DNA of 64,000 bases from Dokdonella_A sp966248875 (GCA_966248875.1 CBINBI010000011.1:1-64000); one strand, 5' to 3'; positions 54,108 to 63,113 are shown, counted from the stretch's first letter. Numbers and translations are program-made. The notes: generated by a model from the letters alone, not told the origin.

Positions 54108-55604
54108 TCAGCAGCAGCCGTCGCCGCCTTTCACCGTGTGCGCATTCGAAGCGGCCACGCCGCGCGTGAGCCCGGCCTCCGATGCGCGGTAGTGATCGGC
54201 GACGACGTGCGCGACGCACATCGACATGCGCTTGCCGGTCGGGATGTGCAGGAACTCGTTTGGCCCGTGCGCGTTCGAGTGCGGCCCGAGCACGCCGGTG
54301 ATGAGAAACTGCGCGCCCGGAAACTTCTCGCCGAGCATGCCCATGAACGGGATCGAGCCGCCCTCGCCGTTGTAGGCGACCGGCGCGCCGAAGAACCGGC
54401 GCGAAGCCTCGTCGACCGAGGCTTCGAGCCACGGCGCGAGCTCCGGCGCGTTCCAGCCGCTGCCGGCTTTTTCGAGCTCGAAGCTGATCCTGGCGCCGTA
54501 CGGCGGATCGCTTTCGAGCAGGCGCTTGACGAATTCGCCGCCCTTGACCGCGTCGAGCGTCGGCGGCACGCGCAGCGAGAGCTTGACCGCGGTGTACGGC
54601 CGCAGCACGTTGCCCGCCGAATCGAGCGGCGGCAGACCGCCGACTCCGGTGATCGACAGCGCCGGCCGCCACGTGCGGTTCAGCACGAGCTCCGAGAGAT
54701 CGGCCGCCATCGGCTGCATGCCGTCGACCAGCGGGAACTTCGCGTAGACGGCGTCGCCCAGGATCTCGGCCGTGCGCTTCGCCTGGGCGACGCGCTGCGC
54801 CGGAATCTCGACGTAGAGCTCCTTCGGCTTGATCGCGCCGGTGACTTCATCCTCGAGCCGCGACAGCACCTGGCGCAGGATGCGGAAGCTCGACGCGACG
54901 ACACCGGACGCATCGCCCGAGTGCACGCCCTCCTCCAGCACCTGGACGACCAGGTTGCCGCCGGTCATGCCGCGCAGCGAGGTCGTCAGCCAGAGCTGAT
55001 CGTAGTTGCCGCAGCCCGAATCGAGGCAGACGATCAGGGACGGCTTGCCGATGCGCGCGGCGAGATGATCGACGTAGTACGGCAGGTCGTAGCTGCCGGA
55101 TTCCTCGCAGGCCTCGATCATCACGACGCAGCGCGCATGTGGGATGTCCTGGGCCTCCAGCGCCATGATCGCGGCGAGAGAGCCGAACAACGCGTAGCCG
55201 TCGTCGGCGCCGCCGCGGCCATACAGCCTGTCGCCTTCGATCACCGGCTTCCAGGGGCCGAGATGCGCCGACCAGCCCGTCATCTCCGGCTGCTTGTCCA
55301 GGTGGCCGTAGAGGAGAACGGTGTCCTCGCCCTCGCCGCTGCCGCGCCGCGAGGCCGGAATCTCGATGAAGATCAGCGGCGTGCGGCCGGGCAGGCGCAC
55401 GACTTCGAGCTGCATGCCCGGAATCGGCTGCGCACGCGCCCAGGCTTCCATGAGCGCGACGGCGCGGTCCATGTGGCCGTGCTCGACCCATTGCGCGTCG
55501 AACATCGGCGACTTGTTCGGGATGCGGATGTACTCGGTCAACTGCGGAACGATCTCCTCGTCCCACAGGCCGCCCACGAAACCGCTGAGTGCTGTCGAAT
55601 CCAT
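54108..55604 (-). CDS. M20-family zinc peptidase
   Basis: A 498-residue metallopeptidase of the DapE/carnosinase superfamily. VLLYGHLDKQPEM (about 103-115) carries the first zinc His and bridging Asp. DDGYALFGSLAAI follows, CEESGSYDL supplies the catalytic Glu pair, and HSGDASGVV begins the inserted dimerisation domain. The C-terminal GPNEFLHIP gives another ligand region. Length fits dipeptidase-type M20 enzymes. No signal peptide is visible, so it is probably cytoplasmic. It is divergent from the ComEA-like gene, and a perfect TGTAGGA-N4-TCCTACA palindrome lies in the shared region. Confidence 0.93.
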   Translation of the reverse strand: MDSTALSGFVGGLWDEEIVPQLTEYIRIPNKSPMFDAQWVEHGHMDRAVALMEAWARAQPIPGMQLEVVRLPGRTPLIFIEIPASRRGSGEGEDTVLLYGHLDKQPEMTGWSAHLGPWKPVIEGDRLYGRGGADDGYALFGSLAAIMALEAQDIPHARCVVMIEACEESGSYDLPYYVDHLAARIGKPSLIVCLDSGCGNYDQLWLTTSLRGMTGGNLVVQVLEEGVHSGDASGVVASSFRILRQVLSRLEDEVTGAIKPKELYVEIPAQRVAQAKRTAEILGDAVYAKFPLVDGMQPMAADLSELVLNRTWRPALSITGVGGLPPLDSAGNVLRPYTAVKLSLRVPPTLDAVKGGEFVKRLLESDPPYGARISFELEKAGSGWNAPELAPWLEASVDEASRRFFGAPVAYNGEGGSIPFMGMLGEKFPGAQFLITGVLGPHSNAHGPNEFLHIPTGKRMSMCVAHVVADHYRASEAGLTRGVAASNAHTVKGGDGCC

Positions 55605-55667
55605 CGTGTGAACCGCTCGTCGTAGCGCAAGAGGGCGAAGTCTAGCGCAGGCGGCGTCCGCGCCTCC

Positions 55668-55685
55668 TGTAGGAAATGTCCTACA
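55668..55685. promoter_or_regulatory. Perfect palindrome between divergent genes, possible operator
   Basis: TGTAGGA-AATG-TCCTACA is an exact 7-bp inverted repeat with a 4-nt spacer. It is AT-richer than its surroundings and lies 64 bp upstream of the M20 peptidase start and 122 bp upstream of the ComEA-like start. The regulator is unknown. Confidence 0.4.
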
Positions 55686-55806
55686 ACGACGATCGCCGAT
55701 CGCGGACTCGTCCCTTCGCGTCTATGCGCTGCCGGCCAGCGGCCGCGGCCTTTACGCTGTGCCATGTCCGCGCAGCCCGCGCCTCGTCAGTCCATCCGAT
55801 CCTTAA

Positions 55807-56124
55807 ATGAAGTTCATCGTTCGCATTTTTCTCCTCGCCGCGCTTGCGCTCGCATGGCCCGCGCTTGCCGCGACGCAGGTCGACATCAATACCGCCGATG
55901 CCAAGACGCTGGCGCAATCGCTCGACGGCGTCGGCCTCGTCAAGGCCGAGGCCATCGTCGCCTACCGCGAGACGCACGGGCCGTTCAGGAGCATCGAGGA
56001 CCTCGCCCGCGTCAAGGGCATCGGCCCGCGCATCATCGAGGCCAATCGCGACGCGATCGTGTTCGGCAAGCCGCCGGCGGCGGGCGCACCGCGCAGCTCC
56101 TCGCACTCGCTCGCGACCTGGTGA
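55807..56124 (+). CDS. ComEA-like helix-hairpin-helix protein, exported
   Basis: A 105-residue protein. A signal peptide (MKFIVRIFLLAALALAWPALA) is followed by VDINTADAKTLAQSLDGVGLVKAEAIVAYRETHGPF and GIGPRIIEANRD, two helix-hairpin-helix DNA-binding motifs typical of the ComEA DNA receptor of natural competence. The short form (no N-terminal anchor domain) is common in Gram-negative bacteria, where it binds incoming DNA in the periplasm. The tail is serine/proline-rich. It is divergent from the M20 gene. Confidence 0.92.
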   Translation: MKFIVRIFLLAALALAWPALAATQVDINTADAKTLAQSLDGVGLVKAEAIVAYRETHGPFRSIEDLARVKGIGPRIIEANRDAIVFGKPPAAGAPRSSSHSLATW

Positions 56125-56245
56125 CGGCAGCGCGGGCGAAAAAAGCGCGCGATCGCGCGCCGCGCATTGCGCTTTCGATCGCCCGGCCTCGCGGCCGGAC
56201 CCGCTCGTTCTGCTAGACTGCGCGCCCGCCAACGGCGGTGCGCAG

Positions 56246-56707
56246 ATGATCATTCCCCGTTACCACATCGGCCCATCGAGGATCGCGGGCGCCGGGAAAG
56301 GCTTGTTTCTCGACGAGCCGGTCCGACGCGGCCGCGTCATCGTCGCACCGGACGCGATTGCCCACGTGCACTCGTTCGACGAGATCGCGCACCGGCCGGA
56401 CGCCGAATCGCTGCTGCCCGCGACCGTGCGCTGGTTCGAGGAGGCGTACACCGTGACGCCCGAATGGCCCGATGAGTGCTACGTGAACCACGCGTTCGCG
56501 CCGACGGGCCTTTGGCACCTCGGCTTCGTCTTCGCCGCCGGCGATCTCGATGCGGGCACCGAGCTCACTGTCGACTACCGCCACCTGCTCGCTCCGGGAC
56601 AGGAAGAAGCCTTCCGCGACGCCGTCAGCGGTGAGCGCATCGTCGGCTTCAGCTGGGAAGAGAGCCTGCGCTCCTCGACGCGCGCGCTGGCCGGCCTCGT
56701 CGCCTGA
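56246..56707 (+). CDS. Small SET-domain protein
   Basis: A 153-residue protein. GPSRIAGAGKGLFLDEPVRRG matches the N-terminal SET-N segment. The NHxC region is altered (CYVNHAFAPTGLWH), and the catalytic tyrosine segment is AGTELTVDYRHLL. There is no post-SET cysteine cluster. It differs clearly from the other SET protein at 47220. Either a divergent lysine methyltransferase or an inactive scaffold is possible. Start at 56246 was chosen because it opens the SET fold; the longer upstream frame has no ribosome binding site. A GNAT gene follows 12 bp later. Confidence 0.8.
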   Translation: MIIPRYHIGPSRIAGAGKGLFLDEPVRRGRVIVAPDAIAHVHSFDEIAHRPDAESLLPATVRWFEEAYTVTPEWPDECYVNHAFAPTGLWHLGFVFAAGDLDAGTELTVDYRHLLAPGQEEAFRDAVSGERIVGFSWEESLRSSTRALAGLVA

Positions 56708-56719
56708 TTCGTCTTTGCG

Positions 56720-57244
56720 ATGGTCGATATTCCGGTCCTCGAAACCGAACGTCTGCGTCTCGTCGCGTTCGCGGAGCGCCACTTCGAGGCGTATGCGTCG
56801 ATGCTCGCCGATCCCGAAAGCACGCGCTTCGTCGGCGACGGCGAGCCGCTCGACCGCATGAACGCGTGGCGCTCCATGGCGATGCTGCTCGGCCACTGGG
56901 TGCTGCGCGGCTTCGGCATGTGGGCGATGGAGCGCAAGGATTCCGGCCGTTTCGTCGGCCGTGTCGGCCTGCACCAGCCCGAAGGCTGGCCCGACCTCGA
57001 GCTCGGCTGGATGCTGATGCCGGACGAGCGCCGCCAGGGCTATGCGACGGAAGGCGCGCGCGCGGCGCTCGATTTCGCGTTCGGCCGGCTGAACGCGCAG
57101 CGCCTGGTCAGCCTCATCCGCGTCGACAACACGGCGGCCGAGCGTGTCGCGCGGCGCCTCGGCGGCCGACAGGCCACGACGATCGACTTTCTCGGCGGCG
57201 CGACGCTGGTCTACGTCTATCATCCGCCCGAAGCGGACGACTGA
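56720..57244 (+). CDS. RimJ/RimL-type GNAT acetyltransferase
   Basis: A 174-residue GNAT enzyme. It begins IPVLETERLRLVAFAERHF, typical of RimJ/RimL-like proteins. The beta-4/motif A region is LELGWMLMPDERRQGYATEGARAAL (about 92-116, RxxGxA), followed by RLVSLIRVDNTAAERVARRLG. Members acetylate ribosomal protein N-termini or small amines; the substrate is unknown. It lies 12 bp after the small SET gene and 43 bp before HutD, so the three may be co-transcribed. Confidence 0.9.
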   Translation: MVDIPVLETERLRLVAFAERHFEAYASMLADPESTRFVGDGEPLDRMNAWRSMAMLLGHWVLRGFGMWAMERKDSGRFVGRVGLHQPEGWPDLELGWMLMPDERRQGYATEGARAALDFAFGRLNAQRLVSLIRVDNTAAERVARRLGGRQATTIDFLGGATLVYVYHPPEADD

Positions 57245-57287
57245 GCAGCGGCGTGTGCCGCGCCGCGAATCCGAGGGCACGGTTCCG

Positions 57288-57908
57288 ATGATCCGACTGA
57301 CGCTGCTCAAGGCATCCGCGGGCCGGCGCGTGCGCTGGAAGAACGACGGCGGCTGGACCACCGAGATTGCACGCGATCCCGCCGACTCCGCCGCGGAGTT
57401 CCGCTGGCGCGTCAGCATCGCCGACATCGAAGCCGACGGGCCGTTCTCGGAATTCCCGGACATCGAGCGCGAGCTGATACTGCTCGCCGGCAACGGCATC
57501 GAGCTCGACATCGGCGACGAACCGCCGCTGCGCCTCGGCGAGCGCTTCCAGCGCGCGCGCTTCGCCGGCGAAGCGCAGGTCGAGTGCCGACTGATCGCCG
57601 GCCCCACGCGCGACTTCAACGTCATGACACGCCGCGGCGACGTCCGGGCCGAGCTGCTGGCGCGCCCGCTGGTGGGCTCGATGGTGCTGTTCGCGGAAAC
57701 GGATGTCGTGTGGATCGTTCACGCGCTGTCGGGTCGAGCCGAAGCGCGTGCGGGCGATGCGGAGGCGGCGATCGAGCCCGGCGACACGCTGCGCATCGAC
57801 TTCGGCCGTGATCCGGGCCGCGTGGTCATCGAAGGCAGCGGCGAGATCGTGCTGGTCAAGCTCTCGCCCGCGGACGAGCACAACGGCGAAGCCCCGCCCG
57901 GCCCCTGA
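57288..57908 (+). CDS. HutD/Ves family protein
   Basis: A 206-residue bicupin of the HutD/Ves family. RRVRWKNDGGWTTEIAR at about 13-29 and WRVSIADIEADGPFSEFP at about 41-58 are the hallmark motifs. HutD modulates histidine utilisation, while Ves is cold- and salt-induced; no hut genes are in the window, so the role here is open. Start at 57288 follows GAGGG at a rather long spacing. It converges on the Sel1 gene 17 bp downstream. Confidence 0.92.
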   Translation: MIRLTLLKASAGRRVRWKNDGGWTTEIARDPADSAAEFRWRVSIADIEADGPFSEFPDIERELILLAGNGIELDIGDEPPLRLGERFQRARFAGEAQVECRLIAGPTRDFNVMTRRGDVRAELLARPLVGSMVLFAETDVVWIVHALSGRAEARAGDAEAAIEPGDTLRIDFGRDPGRVVIEGSGEIVLVKLSPADEHNGEAPPGP

Positions 57909-57925
57909 TTGCAGCGCGCGCGCCG

Positions 57926-58582
57926 CTACGTCGCCGCCCGCGTCTCGGCCGCGCGGCGCAGCCAGTATGCTGCCTCGTGGCCGCGGCCTGTTTCGAGCAG
58001 CACCGAAGCCAGGCTGCGCTGGCCGCGAAAATCACCGGCCTCGGCCGACCTCCGGTACCAGCGATACGCCGCGGCCGCGTCGGCTTCGACACCGAGCCCT
58101 TCCTCGTAGCAGCGCCCTACCAGATTCATCGACTTCGCGTGGCCGCGCTCGGCCGCGCGCAGGTACCACGCGAACGCGCGCGCCGGATCGCGCCGGGTGC
58201 CGCGTCCGGTGGCGAGCAGGTTGGCGTAGTTGTACATACCCCAGAGCGAGCCGCATTCCGCCGCGCGCCGATACCAGGCCGCGGCGAGCTCGGCGTTCGC
58301 TGGCGCCCCATGGCCGAGTTCGTGACAGCGTCCGACCATGTTCATGGCCTCGGCATGGCCGAGATTCGCGGCGAGCGTGTACCAGTACAGCCCTGCCGCC
58401 GCATCACGCTCGATGCCGCGACCTTCGGAGAGCATCTGCGCGTACAGCACCTGCGACTCGACGTCGCCGCGCCGCGCGAGCCGAAGCAGCGCCTCGGCGG
58501 CTGCGGCGGGATCGGTGCGCAGCAGGCCTGCGAGGTGCTCCGCGTCGGGCGCGACCGCGTCGTCGGCTGCCGCCTCAGACAT
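57926..58582 (-). CDS. Sel1-repeat protein
   Basis: A 218-residue protein built of about five Sel1-like repeats: AAGLYWYTLAANLGHAEAM, AAAWYRRAAECGSLWGM, AFAWYLRAAERGHAKSM and AYRWYRRSAEAGDFRG. These form a helical solenoid for protein binding. It is the last gene of the iron-related minus-strand set, overlaps the PiuC gene by 8 nt, and corresponds in order to the Sel1/TPR gene that follows piuC in Pseudomonas. No signal peptide. Its partner is unknown. Confidence 0.92.
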   Translation of the reverse strand: MSEAAADDAVAPDAEHLAGLLRTDPAAAAEALLRLARRGDVESQVLYAQMLSEGRGIERDAAAGLYWYTLAANLGHAEAMNMVGRCHELGHGAPANAELAAAWYRRAAECGSLWGMYNYANLLATGRGTRRDPARAFAWYLRAAERGHAKSMNLVGRCYEEGLGVEADAAAAYRWYRRSAEAGDFRGQRSLASVLLETGRGHEAAYWLRRAAETRAAT

Positions 58583-59261
58583 CCGACCACTCGCGCAGCA
58601 GGTTGTGGTAGACGCCGGTGAGGCGCACGAGCTCCGGCGCGCCGGGCACGCGCTGCGTCAGCTCCTGGATCGACACGTCGAGATCGAACAGCATGCGTCG
58701 CTGCGCGTCGGAGCGGACGAAGCTCTGGATCCAGAAGAAGGCGGCGACGCGCGCCCCGCGCGTGACCGGGCGCACCTCGTGCAGGCTCGAACCCGGATAA
58801 ATGACGAGATCGCCGGCCGGCAGTTTCACGGCGTGCGCGCCGAACGTGTCCTCGATGACGAGCTCGCCGCCGTCGTAGTCCTCGGGAGACGACAGGAACA
58901 GCGTCGCGGAAAGATCCGTGCGCAGCGGCTGCGCGGGATTCGTGGAACGGTCGTAGCGGATCGCGTTGTCGACGTGGCTGCCGAACGCTTCGCCGCCCTC
59001 GTAGCGGTTGAAGAGCGGCGGATAGATGCGGCGCGGCAGCGCGCCGGCGAAGAAGGTCGGATTGCGTGCCAGCGCATCGAGAATCGTCGCGCCGAGCTCG
59101 CGCGCGACGGGATCGTCCTCGGCGAGCTGCCGGTTGTTCTTCGCAAGCGCGGACAGGTGGCCCGCGGTCACGCGGCCATCGCGCCACTCCGCCGCGTCGA
59201 GACGCCGGCGGCAGGCCGCCACCTGATCGGCCGTGAGGACATTGGCGACGTGCAGCAGCAT
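58575..59261 (-). CDS. piuC: PKHD-type Fe(II)/2-oxoglutarate hydroxylase PiuC
   Basis: A 228-residue double-stranded beta-helix dioxygenase. The iron-binding His and Asp are in GSHVDNAIRYD (about 96-106), the second His is in SLHEVRPV (about 158) and the 2-oxoglutarate-binding Arg is in TRGARVAAFFW. These match the PKHD family (PiuC/YbiX), commonly encoded beside TonB-dependent siderophore receptors and induced by iron limitation. It lies 21 bp after the TonB receptor gene and overlaps the Sel1 gene, implying one Fur-regulated operon. Confidence 0.95.
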   Translation of the reverse strand: MLLHVANVLTADQVAACRRRLDAAEWRDGRVTAGHLSALAKNNRQLAEDDPVARELGATILDALARNPTFFAGALPRRIYPPLFNRYEGGEAFGSHVDNAIRYDRSTNPAQPLRTDLSATLFLSSPEDYDGGELVIEDTFGAHAVKLPAGDLVIYPGSSLHEVRPVTRGARVAAFFWIQSFVRSDAQRRMLFDLDVSIQELTQRVPGAPELVRLTGVYHNLLREWSDV

Positions 59262-59282
59262 GCAGTCTCGTTTTCCGCCGAT

Positions 59283-61595
59283 TCAGAACTTGAAATTCGC
59301 CGTCAGCACCGCCGAGCGGCCCGGCGCGACGGAGGCGTAGTGATTCTGATACGCCTTGTCGAAATACAGCTTGTCGGTCAGGTTCTGGATGTTGAGCTGA
59401 AAGTTGAAATGATCGTTCACGGCATAGGCCGCCATCGCGTCGAAGCGCGTGTAGGCCGGCACCCATTTCGTGTTCGCCGTGTTGCCGTAGACCTTCGAAG
59501 TGTAGAACGCGCCCGCGCCGATCGTGAAATTCGGCAGCACCTGATACGTCGTCCACAGCGTCGCGGCATCTTCCGGCGTGTTCGGGAAGCGGTTGCCCTC
59601 GTCCGGGCTCGGCACGAACACCGGATCGTCGGACGTGCCGACGTTGACGAAACCGGCATCGACCAGCTCGCTGTCGAGATGCGTGTAGCCGCCGAACACC
59701 TTCCAGCGTTCGGTGATCTCGCCGGTGATGCCGAATTCGACGCCATCGACGCGCTTCTCGCCCGCGAGCTGCGTCGTGCCGTTGTCGGTCGCGACGCGCG
59801 CGTTGGTGATGTCGGAGCGGAACACCGCTGCCGTCAGCGACAGGCGACCGTCCAGGACGTCCCACTTCACGCCGATCTCGGCGTTTCTGCTCTTGAGCGG
59901 ATCGAGGTCCGCGATCGCGGCTGTGATGTTCGCATTGTCGCCGGAGGCGCCTTCACCGTTGGCCGCTCCGGACGGGCTCGACGCGGTGCCCCAGGACGCA
60001 TAGACGCTCGCGTTCTGCACCGGCTTGTAGACGAGGCCGACCTGGTACGTCCAGAGATCGGCGTCGTTCTCGACGCGCGCGGCCGGTGCGCTCGAGGTGG
60101 CGATCAGATCGGCCTTGGTCGAATAGCTGTCGAAGCGCGCGCCGACGTTGAGCAGCCATTGCTCGCTGAGCGTCATCGTGTCGAACGCGTAAGCCGAGCG
60201 CGTGTTCGTCGTGTAGACGTTCGGATCGTTCCTGCGCGCGATCGTGCCGAGCCAGGGATCGTGCGGGTTCGGATGATCGAGCGGCGTGCAGAGGAAATCC
60301 TCGACGAGCTGCGGATTGGAACAGTCGCGCGTCGTGATGCCGTCGGGATTCGTGACGATGTACTGATCGACTTCGGTATGCTCGTGATCGAGCTCGATGC
60401 CGAGCGCGACGTCGTGGCGCACGCGGCCCGTTTCGAGAGCGCCGGTGAGGTCGGTCTGGTTCGCCGCCGTCTTCGTCGCGGTGACGCGCGATTTCGCGGC
60501 CCGGTAGACGTAGCCGTTGGTCAGCAGATTGCCGACGCTGTCGTCGGGATTCGTCCAGATGTAGTCGTTCGCGGTGCGGCCGTAGCGCGTCGTGTTGGTG
60601 AGAGTCCAGTCGTCGCCGAACTCGTGCACGACGCGCAGCGTGCCGATGTCGGCCTTGGTCTTGCGGAAATCGCGGTCGAAGAGGCCGTAGAAATTCTCGC
60701 GGTCGACATCGGCCGGGCTGCCGTCGCCGTTGAGTCCCGCGTTCGGATTCGTCGCGGGGAACGGATTGTTGAACGGAATGCCGCTGTCGGGCGTGTCGTC
60801 CGTGGTGAGGTGGTAATAGCTCAGCGTTGCGCGAGTCGGAGAATTCATGCCGAACGTGACGGACGGCGCGATGCCCCAGCGGCTGACGTCGGGTCCGTCG
60901 CGGCCCGGCACGTCGGCCTCGTGGCCCATTAGATTGACGCGGAACGCGACGTCATCCGTGAGCACGTGATTCGCATCGACGGTGGCGCGCCGGTACTGAT
61001 CCGTGCCCACCCCGACGCTTCCGGCCATGAAGTCGTCCGCGTGCGGCGTCTTGGTCGCGATGTTGACGCTGCCGCCGATGGCGCCGCGACCCGTGTAGGC
61101 GGAGCTCGGGCCTTTCGTCACGTCGATCTGCTCGATATCGAACGCTTCGCGCGATTGCGAGCCGACGTCGCGGATGCCGTCGACGTAGATGTCGGCGCCG
61201 GCGTCATAGCCGCGGATGAACGGACGGTCGCCCACCGGATTGCCACCCTCGCCCGCACCGAACGTGATGCCGGGCACCGTGCGCAGCGCATCGAGCAGCG
61301 TCGTCGAGGCGGTGTCCTGAATTACCGCCTGCGGCACGATTGTGACCGAGCGCGGCGTGTCCAGCAGCGGCGCGGTGAACTTCGGCGACGAGGGCTCGGC
61401 GGCGTCGTGGCCGTTGACGCTGACCGTATCGAGCTCTGCGACGCTCCGGCGCCGGTCTGCGGCGGCATCGTCCGGCGTCGCGGACGACAGGTCTTCCGCG
61501 GCGTGACCCGCGATCGGAGCCAGCGCGGCGAGCGCGGTGGCGAGCAGGCGGCGCGGCGCCGCGGGAATGGAAACGATGAATTTGTCCGACGACAT
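59283..61595 (-). CDS. TonB-dependent catecholate siderophore receptor (Fiu/PiuA type)
   Basis: A 770-residue outer-membrane receptor. A long signal peptide ends near GHA|AED. A TonB-box-like ELDTVSVNG lies at about 54-62. The plug domain (about 75-190) contains LRTVPGITFGAGEGG, FIRGYD and VTKGPSSAYTGRGAIGGSVN. The rest is a 22-strand barrel ending in the C-terminal Phe of NFKF. The neighbouring piuC and Sel1 genes and the Fur box point to ferric-catecholate uptake as in PiuA/Fiu. The start at 61595 opens the signal peptide; the upstream extension would overlap the Fur box. Confidence 0.94.
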   Translation of the reverse strand: MSSDKFIVSIPAAPRRLLATALAALAPIAGHAAEDLSSATPDDAAADRRRSVAELDTVSVNGHDAAEPSSPKFTAPLLDTPRSVTIVPQAVIQDTASTTLLDALRTVPGITFGAGEGGNPVGDRPFIRGYDAGADIYVDGIRDVGSQSREAFDIEQIDVTKGPSSAYTGRGAIGGSVNIATKTPHADDFMAGSVGVGTDQYRRATVDANHVLTDDVAFRVNLMGHEADVPGRDGPDVSRWGIAPSVTFGMNSPTRATLSYYHLTTDDTPDSGIPFNNPFPATNPNAGLNGDGSPADVDRENFYGLFDRDFRKTKADIGTLRVVHEFGDDWTLTNTTRYGRTANDYIWTNPDDSVGNLLTNGYVYRAAKSRVTATKTAANQTDLTGALETGRVRHDVALGIELDHEHTEVDQYIVTNPDGITTRDCSNPQLVEDFLCTPLDHPNPHDPWLGTIARRNDPNVYTTNTRSAYAFDTMTLSEQWLLNVGARFDSYSTKADLIATSSAPAARVENDADLWTYQVGLVYKPVQNASVYASWGTASSPSGAANGEGASGDNANITAAIADLDPLKSRNAEIGVKWDVLDGRLSLTAAVFRSDITNARVATDNGTTQLAGEKRVDGVEFGITGEITERWKVFGGYTHLDSELVDAGFVNVGTSDDPVFVPSPDEGNRFPNTPEDAATLWTTYQVLPNFTIGAGAFYTSKVYGNTANTKWVPAYTRFDAMAAYAVNDHFNFQLNIQNLTDKLYFDKAYQNHYASVAPGRSAVLTANFKF

Positions 61596-61683
61596 CGAAT
61601 GCCCTGAATGCTGGTTCTTCTTTCGACGCGTGTGCGGCGGCGGCGGCGTTCGCTGCTTTGTGCGTCTTGAAATATACTTCAAG

Positions 61684-61698
61684 TGATAATGATTCTCA
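61684..61698 (-). promoter_or_regulatory. Fur box upstream of the TonB receptor gene
   Basis: TGATAATGATTCTCA matches the 7-1-7 Fur consensus TGATAAT-N-ATTATCA at 13 of 14 positions, in AT-rich DNA about 90 bp upstream of the receptor start. Iron repression of the receptor-piuC-Sel1 set is inferred. Confidence 0.85.
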
Positions 61699-61795
61699 AT
61701 CATATTCGCATCGGAAGACTGCGGCGAAGCGTCGCGGCATTCGGTCCCGGCGATCTCTTCTCGCAGCGAGTGCGTCGCAGCTCGTGGCGTTCCGC

Positions 61796-62950
61796 CTAAG
61801 CCTTGTCGAGCACCGGGCGCGGCAGCGCCGGACGATCCGAAGCAATGGCCGCATGGCTGCGTGCTTTCGCCGTTGCCCGTCGCTGCAGCCACATCCAGAA
61901 GCCGGTGACCGCGAAAAACGGCATGGCGAGCGCCGCGAGCGCCATCGCGATCCGGCCCGGACGCCCTAAGAATTCACCCGAGTGCAGCGGAAACAGGCTC
62001 GAGACGAAACGCCTCCCGCGCGGCAGCTCGGCATAGAGAGCCCTGCCGACGACCTGCCCCGCTTCCGCATCGATTTTCAGCGTGTTCCAGGCGCGGCCAT
62101 GCGGGCTCTCCTGCGTCTGGTAGCGGATCTCGACCGGCGCGCCCGCATCGCCCGGGAGCGCGAGCGTCGCGCGCGTGGCATCCGGTGCCTCGCGGCGAAA
62201 CGTCGTCCACGCCGCGTCCAGCGTCGACGCCGGCAATTCCGTGCGCGCTTCGGCGGCCGGCCGCCGCATCGGCGTGGTCACGCCCGCGATGCGGTTGATC
62301 GCATCGCGATAGAAGTCGTACGACCACCAGAGCCCGGTCAGCGCGGCGACGAGATAGAACGCGAGCAGCCACGTAGCGCTGACCGCGTGCAGATGCCACA
62401 GGAACGGGCGGCCGCGCAGCTTCGTATTGAACGTCAGCCACGCGCGCAGCGAGCGTGCGCGGCGCGGCCGGCGCAGCAGGAGCCCGGTGATCGCGAGCAG
62501 GATCAGCGTCAACGTGCTGGCGCCGACGATCTGCTTGCCCACGGGGCCCGCTGCGAGGTTGCGGTGCAAGCGCTCGGCGGTTTCGAAAAACGCCGTGCCG
62601 TGCGGCCCGTCCAGCACCGCTCCGGTGAACGGATCGACGGCGACCTGCATGGCTCCGCGCTCGCGTCCCTTCGCCATGCGCACGATCAGCGCCGCGTCGT
62701 CACCTTCCCAGGCGATGCTGCGCGCCTGCAGGTCGGGATGTGCAGTCTTTGCCGCTGCAACGAGCGTGCTGAGCGGTTTCGTCTCCTGGCCTTGCGCGGT
62801 GACTTCGAGCTGCGGATTCATGAGCCGCATCAGCTCGGGCTCGAATCCGATCGCCGCGCCGGTCACGCCGACCAGCGCGAGCACGAGCCCCGCGACGAGA
62901 CCGCCGATCCAGTGCAGGCGGAACAGGATGCGCTTGAGCGTGAGCGGCAT
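61796..62950 (-). CDS. PepSY-domain membrane protein (PiuB-like)
   Basis: A 384-residue inner-membrane protein. RILFRLHWIGGLVAGLVLALVG begins the PepSY-TM fold; further helices lie at about 140-160, 190-215 and 340-360, with HRNLAAG, LWHLHAVSATW and SSLFPLHSGEFLG histidine-containing motifs. Such proteins accompany siderophore receptors and have been linked to periplasmic reductive iron release. It is the first gene of the minus-strand iron set and has its own Fur-like box at 63114-63128. Start at 62950 puts the first helix near the N-terminus. Confidence 0.92.
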   Translation of the reverse strand: MPLTLKRILFRLHWIGGLVAGLVLALVGVTGAAIGFEPELMRLMNPQLEVTAQGQETKPLSTLVAAAKTAHPDLQARSIAWEGDDAALIVRMAKGRERGAMQVAVDPFTGAVLDGPHGTAFFETAERLHRNLAAGPVGKQIVGASTLTLILLAITGLLLRRPRRARSLRAWLTFNTKLRGRPFLWHLHAVSATWLLAFYLVAALTGLWWSYDFYRDAINRIAGVTTPMRRPAAEARTELPASTLDAAWTTFRREAPDATRATLALPGDAGAPVEIRYQTQESPHGRAWNTLKIDAEAGQVVGRALYAELPRGRRFVSSLFPLHSGEFLGRPGRIAMALAALAMPFFAVTGFWMWLQRRATAKARSHAAIASDRPALPRPVLDKA

Positions 62951-63113
62951 GACTGTGGAAATCCGGAGAGATCTGGAAGCCGTCGCGGAACGCCGGCGCG
63001 ACGGCGCGCGTGAAAAGACCGCGACGACGGGTTGCCTCGCACCTCCTGCTCGGAATGCGGGCGCAGCGACATCGCATTCGCGAGAGCTCGATGACGAGCG
63101 ATTCAAACACAAA

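Noticed and set aside
58338..60932. An 864-codon plus-strand frame opposite the TonB receptor and PiuC
   Set aside because: Val/Arg/Ala repeats typical of GC-rich shadow frames; the minus-strand genes have clear family motifs.
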